The notes under the pieces: model-generated
Seen by the model: only the letters and a program-made list of their open reading frames with translations
The model's database searches: none
Told to the model about the DNA's origin: nothing
Shown: positions 1-5,959 of the stretch, piece after piece
Numbering within the stretch: position 1 is the stretch's first letter
How the letters are laid out: every line of letters starts with the position of its first letter
NCBI RefSeq assembly: GCF_937890585.1
Contig: NZ_CALACG010000053.1
Span: 1 to 5,972 of the forward strand
Source of the DNA: an uncultured Campylobacter sp.
GTDB lineage: Bacteria; Campylobacterota; Campylobacteria; Campylobacterales; Campylobacteraceae
DNA: 5,972 nucleotides
Direction of reading: 5' to 3'
Made by a program: the position numbers and the translations under genes

Positions 1-1
1 G

Positions 2-535
2 ATCTACACCGAAGATATCGAGATCATCGTTCTAAAGAGCGGCTCTGCGAAGCTCTCATTTTTTGAAGATGGTGAGGAATTTATCCTTTATCATTTAGAA
101 AAAAACAACATCGCCATACTCGATGACAACTGCGCATTTGAAGTGCTTGAAGATGCCCAAATTTACGTCATTAGGCTAGATAATATCGGCGAAATTTTGC
201 ATAATCAAAAAGCTGCAAGCGAGATCCTAACAACCACACTAAACACCATTATCGTGCAGCGCCAGATCACAAAGTCGATACTTTTTGAGGACGCAAAGGG
301 CAGGATCGCAAATTTCTTAATCGAACTCGCACGCGAGCAAGACCTAAACCAAAACGGCTACCGATACGTATTTTTGCCATTTTCTCTAAAGGTACTCTCA
401 AGCTTTGTTGGTCTTAAACGCCAAAGCGCCTCAACAGCCTTTAATGAGCTTATCAAAGACGACATCATCAGAAAGATCACACCGCACGAATTTCTCATCA
501 TCGACCACGAAAAACTTGAAAGTTATACGAATTAA
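2..535 (+). CDS. Crp/Fnr-family transcriptional regulator, 5' end outside the window
   Basis: This is the C-terminal 177 residues of a DNA-binding regulator. The frame is open from base 2, so a GTG at 143 that could pass for a start is an internal valine codon. Residues 1-60 of the visible part look like the beta-roll effector domain, followed by a long dimerisation helix (about 62-92) and a winged helix-turn-helix (about 120-170) with VLSSFVGLKRQSASTAFNEL. Family members are about 200-230 residues, so some 30-50 are missing. The beta-roll has CAFEV where cAMP-binding Crp proteins carry an RSA-type phosphate-binding motif, so cAMP is unlikely as effector. Only one cysteine (C44) is visible; any Fnr-type iron-sulphur cysteines would lie upstream of the window. 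Campylobacters use such proteins (for example NssR) in nitrosative or anaerobic control. Lying next to an nnrS-like gene fits that role, but control of the operon is an inference. Confidence 0.9.
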   Translation: MYTEDIEIIVLKSGSAKLSFFEDGEEFILYHLEKNNIAILDDNCAFEVLEDAQIYVIRLDNIGEILHNQKAASEILTTTLNTIIVQRQITKSILFEDAKGRIANFLIELAREQDLNQNGYRYVFLPFSLKVLSSFVGLKRQSASTAFNELIKDDIIRKITPHEFLIIDHEKLESYTN

Positions 536-537
536 TA

Positions 538-1644
538 TCATTCAGGGTCCTCAGAGAATTCATTATCTCTAAAAATTGCATAAAAATTTATGAGCCAAAA
601 GACAAAAGCAAGTGCTATCAAAGTGGCTGGTAAATGAATATAAAATCCACTCCAAAAATAAGCCAAAATTCCTCTACTAATGCCAGCTAAAATGACTAAA
701 ATAAATGCAATTTTGCTAAGGCGTAAAAACTCAAGCTCTTGTCCGCTGTGACGAAGTCCAGCGATATTAAAAATAAGCATAACACTAAAAATAACGGCAT
801 TTACTGCTATTAAATGCATAAAATTTACTTCAAGACCTAGATTTAAAAGACCGCTTACTCCGATGCCTAAAAATCCAACCGCTAAAAATATCTGCATAAA
901 GTAATAGTAAATCACAAAATTATGCCTCAAAAGTTGCTTATAATGCCACTCTTTAAGCTTTGCAAGCACCGCACATCCGCAAGCAATGGCTACATAGTAG
1001 GTGCCGACACTCTTTTCAAAAAATATATTAAAAAGCAAAAACGCACAAGTCATGCAAATAGCGATATTTTTATAGATAAAATTTGGTACAAAAATAGCCT
1101 CATCCATATCGTTTTCTCGCTTTAGCGCTTCTTTGCCAAGTACAACGCTAACACGATAAGAAATAAGCAAGATGGCGATGGTATGAAGATAAATTTGCAA
1201 ATTTAAAAATTTTTCGTTGCCGCTTATTAGATAGTAGATCTCAAAACCCAAAATACCAAATAAAAATCCAAGTACGCCAAATTGATCAAGATTTTTATCT
1301 CGCCAGATCATATAAAGGCAAAGCATCACTAGATATGCCCAAAAAAGCGTAATAAAAAAATGTGCTAAAAATAAGCTAAAAAGTGCCGCTATAAAGCTAG
1401 TTGCAAAGAGTGAAAATAAAATGTAAGCGTGGGCTTTTAGCGAGGAGCTGAAATTTGTCCAGTCGGTTAGTCCAGTGAGTAAAAAACCAGCATAGGCAAG
1501 TACTAGAAAAAGGTGTAAAAATATAAATTTATGCAAACTCACAAAATCAGTTGGTGTAAAAAATATAGCAGCTCCCAGAACAGCACAGGCAGCACTGGTA
1601 AGAAAAAATATCCTCATAGGATAGGTAAAAAAGTTGTTAATCAT
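538..1644 (-). CDS. nnrS: NnrS-family multi-pass membrane protein (haem/copper protein linked to nitric oxide response)
   Basis: A 368-residue, very hydrophobic protein with about 10-12 membrane segments. Family marks are GFLLTGLTDWTN (53-64), matching the NnrS GFLLTAVPNWTG segment; an SYRV segment near 162; and MHLIAVNAVIFSVML followed by LRHSGQEL (276-304), matching the conserved HALTVGAMG...GHTGRPL region. Histidines at 38, 44, 72, 95, 154, 234, 241, 277, 299 and 337 include the candidate haem or copper ligands. NnrS proteins bind haem and copper, are controlled by NO-sensing regulators, and help protect cells from nitric oxide in several proteobacteria. The chosen ATG (1644) overlaps the last 8 bases of the ATPase gene and has AAAGGG 10 bases upstream. 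An in-frame ATG at 1671 would add nine residues but has no good ribosome site. It is the last gene of the operon. Length is slightly below the usual 390-400 residues, and the family motifs are divergent. Confidence 0.85.
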   Translation of the reverse strand: MINNFFTYPMRIFFLTSAACAVLGAAIFFTPTDFVSLHKFIFLHLFLVLAYAGFLLTGLTDWTNFSSSLKAHAYILFSLFATSFIAALFSLFLAHFFITLFWAYLVMLCLYMIWRDKNLDQFGVLGFLFGILGFEIYYLISGNEKFLNLQIYLHTIAILLISYRVSVVLGKEALKRENDMDEAIFVPNFIYKNIAICMTCAFLLFNIFFEKSVGTYYVAIACGCAVLAKLKEWHYKQLLRHNFVIYYYFMQIFLAVGFLGIGVSGLLNLGLEVNFMHLIAVNAVIFSVMLIFNIAGLRHSGQELEFLRLSKIAFILVILAGISRGILAYFWSGFYIHLPATLIALAFVFWLINFYAIFRDNEFSEDPE

Positions 1645-2326
1645 AATAAATTTGCCCTTTAAAATTTTCATCTATTGTCTTGCTAATAAATGCAAAATCA
1701 CGGTCTTTAAAAGCCTCATCTAAAACAAGCTCTTTTTGTATGATCGCACCTTTATTTGCGAGAAAATAAATTCTATTTGACATCTTCACAGCCTCCATTC
1801 TGTCGTGCGTGACTAGTATTATGCTCATGCCCTCGCTTACTCTTTGGCCAACGATATCGATCAAAATTTCTTTCATATCATAATCAAGCCCCGAAAATGG
1901 CTCATCCATTAAAAGAAGGTTAGGTTTTGTCACAACCGCTCTTACAAAAGCGACCCTTTGCCTCATACCGCCACTTAGTTCATTTGGGTATTTTAGTGCG
2001 TCTTTTTGACTAAGACCGACTTTGGAAAAGAGCTTTAAAACGCTGTTTTGATCAGCTTTATCCATAACTAAAAGCACATTTTCAAGAGCATTTTTCCATG
2101 TAAGCAGACGATTTTCTTGAAAAAAATATGTAGTCTTTTTAAATTTATTAAAAATTTCCCCTTTTCTGGGCTCATTTAGTCCGCCAATAAGGCGCAAAAT
2201 GGTAGTTTTCCCACAACCTGATGGTCCAAAAAGCGTCACCACTTCGCCTTTTTCTACCTTTAAATTAAAATTTCTTACGACCTTATCTCTTAAAATTTCA
2301 TACTCTACATTTTTAAGCTCAAGCAT
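1637..2326 (-). CDS. ABC transporter ATP-binding protein, NitT/TauT/SsuB type
   Basis: The 229-residue ATPase energises import through the adjacent permease at the inner face of the cytoplasmic membrane. All nucleotide-binding motifs are intact: Walker A GPSGCGKT (34-41), Q-loop glutamine Q70 in FFQENRLLTW, signature LSGGM (117-121) followed by RQR, Walker B LLLMDEP (137-143), D-loop SGLD (145-148) and switch histidine H174 in VTHDR. The Q-loop context and short length match the nitrate/taurine/sulphonate branch (SsuB, TauB, NrtD). The start is ambiguous. ATG at 2326 shares one base with the permease TGA and sits 6 bases after GGAG. ATG at 2329 gives a 4-base ATGA overlap but a 3-base spacing. 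A TTG at 2338 lies too close to the ribosome site. The substrate cannot be told from this subunit. Confidence 0.95.
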   Translation of the reverse strand: MLELKNVEYEILRDKVVRNFNLKVEKGEVVTLFGPSGCGKTTILRLIGGLNEPRKGEIFNKFKKTTYFFQENRLLTWKNALENVLLVMDKADQNSVLKLFSKVGLSQKDALKYPNELSGGMRQRVAFVRAVVTKPNLLLMDEPFSGLDYDMKEILIDIVGQRVSEGMSIILVTHDRMEAVKMSNRIYFLANKGAIIQKELVLDEAFKDRDFAFISKTIDENFKGQIYYD

Positions 2327-3123
2327 CATCTTCTCCAAGGCATCAGGGCTATTTTTAAAGGCTCAATGATGAGGTACTCAAAAAGCATGATAAGAGTGAT
2401 GCTTAAAAGAACATACGCCATTACCTCGGTTGTTTCAAGCATCGCCCTTGCATTTGCTATCTTTGCTCCCATGCCGTTATTTGCACCTAGTAGTTCGGCC
2501 ATTATGACTATTTTTACACCCATTGCAACAGCTACGCTAACAGAGCTTATAATATAGCTTGTAAGATGTGGGATATAGAGGTGTTTTATCTTTTTTAAAA
2601 AGCCTAAATGATAGGCATCAAACATCTCTTTTAGCTCCTCATCTACACTACTCATAGCAACTGCCGAGCTTGCAAAAGTAAGCGGTAAAACGGTTACAAA
2701 GATAGTAAAAATGGTGCTAAAATTTCCAAATCCAAACCAAAAAATAGCTAGTACTATCCAGATAATTGGCGGCATCGATAAAAGTAAGGTAATAACAGGC
2801 TTTAAAAAGGCTGCAAAGCTTTTAAAGCTACCTGCTATTAGCCCTAAAAATATACCAAAAAATGTTGCCGTGCTAACCCCAACTAGTGATCTGCAAAGCG
2901 TTATATTTATCTCGCTATTTTTGTAGTCCTTTATGATTTCACAGACTTTAAAAAATACATCTTTTGGCGAAGGGAGCAGGAGTGGGGAGCTAAACTCGCT
3001 TCCCACTTGCCAAATAGCTAAGATCAAAAAAACTACGGCAAATCCGCTAAATCCGCCCCAAAAATAGTCAATCATTTTTAAAAAGGCTGAGCGATCTTTT
3101 TTGACGCCGTCGATTAGTATCAT
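2326..3123 (-). CDS. ABC transporter permease, NitT/TauT/SsuC type (BPD_transp_1 fold)
   Basis: A 265-residue inner-membrane channel subunit. Predicted membrane segments lie near residues 24-42, 82-104, 108-130, 135-156, 188-210 and 235-256, the usual six of this family. The cytoplasmic coupling loop (EAA-type) is DAYHLGFLKKIKHLYIPHL (169-187), with the conserved glycine at 174 and the I-x-x-P-like IPHL; it contacts the ATPase. LLLPSPKDVF (48-57) is the segment found after the first helix in SsuC/TauC proteins, and MAELLGANNGMGAKI (208-222) matches their AELLGA..GLG.. stretch. The start ATG overlaps the binding-protein stop as ATGA (4 bases), with AAAGG 9 bases upstream. A later methionine at residue 17 is possible but would lose the coupling. 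It presumably works as a homodimer with two copies of the ATPase. Confidence 0.93.
   Translation of the reverse strand: MILIDGVKKDRSAFLKMIDYFWGGFSGFAVVFLILAIWQVGSEFSSPLLLPSPKDVFFKVCEIIKDYKNSEINITLCRSLVGVSTATFFGIFLGLIAGSFKSFAAFLKPVITLLLSMPPIIWIVLAIFWFGFGNFSTIFTIFVTVLPLTFASSAVAMSSVDEELKEMFDAYHLGFLKKIKHLYIPHLTSYIISSVSVAVAMGVKIVIMAELLGANNGMGAKIANARAMLETTEVMAYVLLSITLIMLFEYLIIEPLKIALMPWRR
2330..2336 (-). promoter_or_regulatory. Ribosome binding site of the ABC ATPase gene, inside the permease gene
   Basis: Minus-strand GGAGAAG lies in the last codons of the permease gene. It is 6 bases (measured from GGAG) before the ATG at 2326 and only 3 before the ATG at 2329, which favours the 2326 start and makes the in-frame TTG at 2338 unlikely. 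Its position implies translational coupling between permease and ATPase. Confidence 0.6.
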
Positions 3124-4085
3124 AAAAATAGACCTTTATCTGGCATCTTGCCACCTAGAAATTTTGGATTGAACTGATAAATTTCTTCAAAAAATGCCAT
3201 GATTTCATTTTGTAGTTCATTTGCTTTTGTCACTGTTAGATTTGCCTTATCAAAGGCATTTGCAAGTGCCACTTCTGGAGCTGGTAAGTAGCTTGAACCT
3301 ATCTTTGCTGCGCTTTGCTTGTTCTCAAGTATCCAAGAAAGAGCATTTTTAAGGTCGCTATGAAGCGTATCAAATAGATTTAAGCTCTTCTCATAAAAGC
3401 CCTTTTCTACGATAATGCCAGCCATTGGGATTATCGGTTTTGTACTAAAGCTCTCGCCCCAAATTTTTGGAAAATCAACTGAGTAATGTACGCTAACGCC
3501 TGCTTTTTTACCACGTAAAATAGTAGCTTCGCCAAGAGGTTGTGGGACTAATAAAATATCAAAATCTTTTTGTAAAAATAAAAGTAGAGCTTCAGGAGGT
3601 GTTGCTGTATAGGTGATATCTATCTTGCTAGCGTCTATGCCTCGCTTCTTGCAAAGTGCCCTTAGGACAAGATCAGGCATGTCACCTCGAAATGGCATGA
3701 CTAGCTTTTTGCCTACAAAATCTTCTAAATTTTTGATCTTTTCATCCTTAACCATAGCGTTCATCACGCCAAGGGTCAGTAAATTTAACATCGCAAAATC
3801 AAGCCCTTGATTTCTTAAATTTGCAGCGACATTTGATGGTGACATCGTGACTTTAATATCCCCACTAGCTACGCCTGCACGAAGCTGATCTGGTGTTTTC
3901 CAGATATTTAGGCTTACATCATAAGTTTTATTTAACTCTCCTTGCAGTGCAGCAACTGCCATTATGACACTTGGGATCGCTGGCGCACCCCACATACTAA
4001 AGCTCTCTTTTGCAAATAAATTTGGTGCAAAAGCGCTAACGCCTAAAGCTGTGCTAAGTCCTAAAAATTTTCTTCTATCTAACAT
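3120..4085 (-). CDS. Tat-exported periplasmic solute-binding protein of a NitT/TauT-type ABC transporter (NMT1/THI5-like)
   Basis: A 321-residue binding protein that would capture the substrate in the periplasm for the following permease and ATPase. The N-terminus DRRKFLGLSTALGVSAFAPNLFA carries paired arginines at 4-5, F7-L8 and a hydrophobic stretch. This is a good twin-arginine signal, probably cleaved near residue 25. The body follows the NMT1/SsuA layout: a WGAPAIPS opening (32-39), GDIKVTMSPSNVAANL (75-90), a second-lobe opening LEDFVGKKLVMP (120-131), PPEALLLFLQKDFDILLVPQP (163-183) and a C-terminal helical tail. The substrate cannot be assigned, because this family includes nitrate, sulphonate, pyrimidine-precursor and other ligands. 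It begins 11 bases after the barrel gene, with an AAAGGAGA ribosome site, and ends in a 4-base overlap with the permease gene. There is no lipobox, so it should be soluble. Confidence 0.92.
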   Translation of the reverse strand: MLDRRKFLGLSTALGVSAFAPNLFAKESFSMWGAPAIPSVIMAVAALQGELNKTYDVSLNIWKTPDQLRAGVASGDIKVTMSPSNVAANLRNQGLDFAMLNLLTLGVMNAMVKDEKIKNLEDFVGKKLVMPFRGDMPDLVLRALCKKRGIDASKIDITYTATPPEALLLFLQKDFDILLVPQPLGEATILRGKKAGVSVHYSVDFPKIWGESFSTKPIIPMAGIIVEKGFYEKSLNLFDTLHSDLKNALSWILENKQSAAKIGSSYLPAPEVALANAFDKANLTVTKANELQNEIMAFFEEIYQFNPKFLGGKMPDKGLFL

Positions 4086-4090
4086 CTCTT

Positions 4091-4098
4091 TCTCCTTT
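4091..4098 (-). promoter_or_regulatory. Strong ribosome binding site of the solute-binding protein gene
   Basis: Minus-strand AAAGGAGA ends 5 bases before the ATG at 4085. Its first bases are shared with the TAA stop of the barrel gene, so the two genes are linked in the tightest way possible and no room exists for a separate promoter or terminator between them. Confidence 0.75.
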
Positions 4099-5947
4099 AA
4101 AAACTGCTGTGAAAGCTAATGAAAAATGTCCTGCCAGGGGCATGAACGACTACCGGATCAAGTGCTGCTACGTGATCACCGCTAATAAATTCTGCATAAT
4201 CTTTGTCAAATAAATTTGCAATGCCAAATCTTATGCCGACTTTGTTTTTAAACTCTACGCCGCCATAAAGATCGAGCAAGCCAAACCCCTTTGCGGCCTC
4301 TTTTTTGTCGATACCTAGACCATTTTGCTTGCTAAAATCGCCTCTAGTTTGCTTTGAAACTAGCCTTAGTGCAGTGCCAAGGTTGTAGCTACCAAAGCTT
4401 GCATAGTCTTTGTAGTCAAACGCAAAATTTGCCTCAAAAGGCCTTATTTGATAAAGTGGCCTGCCATCGGTTTTGTTTTGTCCGTAGTTGTAGTAAAGTG
4501 AGCTTTTTAATCCAAAGTGCCTTGCAAAGCTATATTCTGTATTGAAATTTACACTATAAAGCGTTGCGTCAACGTTTCTTGTGATGACAGCATTTTTGTT
4601 TAATGGCGTGGCAGCTTTTGAGTGGCGTCTATCAAAAATGATTAAATTTTTCACATTGTCAGCGATGAAATGCCCGCTAAAGCTAAAAGCATCTTTGTTT
4701 TGCAAGGAGTTTAGGTATTCTTTATAAAACTGACTGCCAAATTTAAAGCCAAGAACTGCTCTATTGTGCCTTTCTGGCTCTAAATTTGGATTTGCTATCC
4801 AGCCTTTATCGCCTTCACCATAAAGTGTATTGAAACGCTCCATATTACTTGGCAAGCGAGATAAACTCTCAAGTTTTGCGAAATAGCTATCCTTATCGTT
4901 TGGTGTAAATTTATATTTTAAACTTGCGCTAAAAGCGTCTTTTTTGATCTTATCACTTACGTCTTCGCCATAAATTTGACGAAGTAGCCCACGAGTAGTG
5001 CTAATGGCTGGATTTGGTGCGAAATATTTAGTATCAAGCCCATTAAGCTTACTTCTTTGCTCTTCATATTTTAAGGCAAGAGAAGCTTCGTTTGCTTCAT
5101 CAAATTTATAAGCAAGTGTGTCAAAAAGCATAAATTTATCATTTCTAACATCAGCAAATCTGTATCCGTTAAATACCCAGTTACTGCCTTGCTTTATGTA
5201 TCTTTTGCCGTCTTGCTTGTCTTTTTCAAAGCCAGCACCTATTTGATTATGAAAGCTTGCGAAATCAACATCATATTTTAAATTTGTCTCAAGCACATCT
5301 CTTTTTATCTCAACTTTTACATTTGGGCTAGCATCCCTTAGATGAAAATTATCAGCTTTTCGCTCAATCTTTTTTGTAGCAAGCTCAAGATTTAGCGTGT
5401 TTGATAGATCTTCTTCGCCAAAGCGAATATTTAGCTTGCCGACTTTTCTGGTTGTTTTAAAGGCGTCCATTGCGTGTTCTGGCTGCTTGTCTTTATCGAT
5501 ATTGTCTCTTAAAAATGTAAGTCTAAGCTCACTAAGCTCATTTGGCACGAAACCTAAAATAGCGCTTTGGCCCTGCCTGTTGTAGCCATAGTCCCATCTT
5601 TTACCACTTCCATCTTTATAGCTATTTGCCCTGGTGAAATTTGCGTTTAAAATGGTATAAAAATTTGTACCACGATATTTAAAAAGCGATGAGTTGTAAA
5701 AGCTTTTGCCATACATCCCAGCCGAAATATGAAACATATCAGCTGAGTTATCAAGTAAATTTGTCACAAACGGATACTCGCTTCTTTGAGTACGGTCAAA
5801 TTGATTTTCCACAAAGGCACTTTGTGCAACATTTGGCGTTATAATTGGCGGTGGCGCAAATTCTTTAACAGGCTTTATAGTGTCCAAATTTGCTTCATTT
5901 GCTAAAAGCAGTGACGAAAAAACTATTAAGCTTAAAACTTGCCTCAT
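4097..5947 (-). CDS. TonB-dependent-receptor-type outer-membrane beta-barrel, OprC/NosA-like, apparently lacking the plug domain
   Basis: A 616-residue outer-membrane protein, first gene of the operon. A Sec signal peptide occupies about residues 1-16 (LSLIVFSSLLLA). About 50 residues follow, with a proline-rich APPPIITP (31-38). Aromatic alternating strands run from about 72 to the C-terminal phenylalanine. Receptor-barrel marks are NPNLEPERHNRAVLGFKF (387-404), NLFDKDYAEF (578-587) and APGRTFFISF (603-612). The stretches YKDGSGKRWDYGYNRQGQ (110-127), NVDATLYSVNF, QNKTDGRPLYQIRPFEANF and GFGLLDLYGGVEF resemble copper receptors of the OprC/NosA family. TonB-dependent receptors normally carry a plug of 120-150 residues before the barrel; no plug motifs (PGV, IRG, DGVP, YGSGA-like) are visible. 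There are no cysteines. The gene looks intact, with AAGGAG 6 bases before the ATG. The family call is good; substrate and TonB dependence are open. Confidence 0.85.
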   Translation of the reverse strand: MRQVLSLIVFSSLLLANEANLDTIKPVKEFAPPPIITPNVAQSAFVENQFDRTQRSEYPFVTNLLDNSADMFHISAGMYGKSFYNSSLFKYRGTNFYTILNANFTRANSYKDGSGKRWDYGYNRQGQSAILGFVPNELSELRLTFLRDNIDKDKQPEHAMDAFKTTRKVGKLNIRFGEEDLSNTLNLELATKKIERKADNFHLRDASPNVKVEIKRDVLETNLKYDVDFASFHNQIGAGFEKDKQDGKRYIKQGSNWVFNGYRFADVRNDKFMLFDTLAYKFDEANEASLALKYEEQRSKLNGLDTKYFAPNPAISTTRGLLRQIYGEDVSDKIKKDAFSASLKYKFTPNDKDSYFAKLESLSRLPSNMERFNTLYGEGDKGWIANPNLEPERHNRAVLGFKFGSQFYKEYLNSLQNKDAFSFSGHFIADNVKNLIIFDRRHSKAATPLNKNAVITRNVDATLYSVNFNTEYSFARHFGLKSSLYYNYGQNKTDGRPLYQIRPFEANFAFDYKDYASFGSYNLGTALRLVSKQTRGDFSKQNGLGIDKKEAAKGFGLLDLYGGVEFKNKVGIRFGIANLFDKDYAEFISGDHVAALDPVVVHAPGRTFFISFHSSF

Positions 5948-5953
5948 AAAAAA

Positions 5954-5959
5954 CTCCTT
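5954..5959 (-). promoter_or_regulatory. Ribosome binding site of the outer-membrane barrel gene
   Basis: Minus-strand AAGGAG sits 6 bases before the ATG at 5947 and fixes that start. Because the ATG is followed directly by a signal peptide, the protein is not simply a 5'-truncated receptor. Only 25 bases upstream are in the window. They are AT-rich (TTGTATTTTA) but too short to call a promoter or operator. Confidence 0.75.

Larger units (their letters stand above)
538..5947 (-). other. Five-gene operon: outer-membrane barrel, binding protein, permease, ATPase, NnrS
   Basis: All five genes run in one direction. The first two are 11 bases apart, the rest overlap by 4, 1 (or 4) and 8 bases, and ribosome sites for the downstream genes lie inside or at the end of the upstream ones. 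No internal terminator or promoter-sized gap exists, so one transcript from a promoter beyond the right edge is the simplest reading. Its order follows the path of a substrate from outer membrane to cytoplasm, with the NnrS protein last. Confidence 0.85.

Noticed and set aside
143..535. A 130-codon reading frame beginning with GTG as a complete small regulator
   Set aside because: The same frame is open back to base 2 and the upstream residues continue the beta-roll domain of a Crp/Fnr protein, so the gene is simply cut by the window edge.
553..570. Inverted repeat AGAGA-(8)-TCTCT just after the convergent stops, as a terminator
   Set aside because: The stem is only 5 base pairs, AT-containing, inside the nnrS coding end, and not followed by a T-run on either strand.
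922..1125. Plus-strand open frame opposite nnrS, and similar short plus-strand frames at 2366-2557, 2711-2926, 3613-3810, 4354-4545 and 5397-5585
   Set aside because: Each lies fully antisense inside a well-supported gene, and its translation shows no domain or signal features; they are by-products of the real coding strand.
1190..1217. AT-rich palindromic stretch (AAATTTGCAAATTTAAAAATTT-like) as a regulatory repeat
   Set aside because: Such words occur throughout the coding sequence of this AT-rich genome and here simply encode Asn, Leu, Lys and Phe codons in nnrS.
2327..2338. TTG at 2338 as start of the ABC ATPase
   Set aside because: The GGAGAAG ribosome site begins within this codon, so it cannot serve it; ATG at 2326 or 2329 follows the site and matches the usual MLELKNV opening of the family.
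5740..5947. Plug loss explained by a frameshift or a 5' truncation of the barrel gene
   Set aside because: The frame begins with a good ribosome site, an ATG and a proper signal peptide, and remains open to the barrel; a truncated gene would not retain the export signal in front of the barrel.
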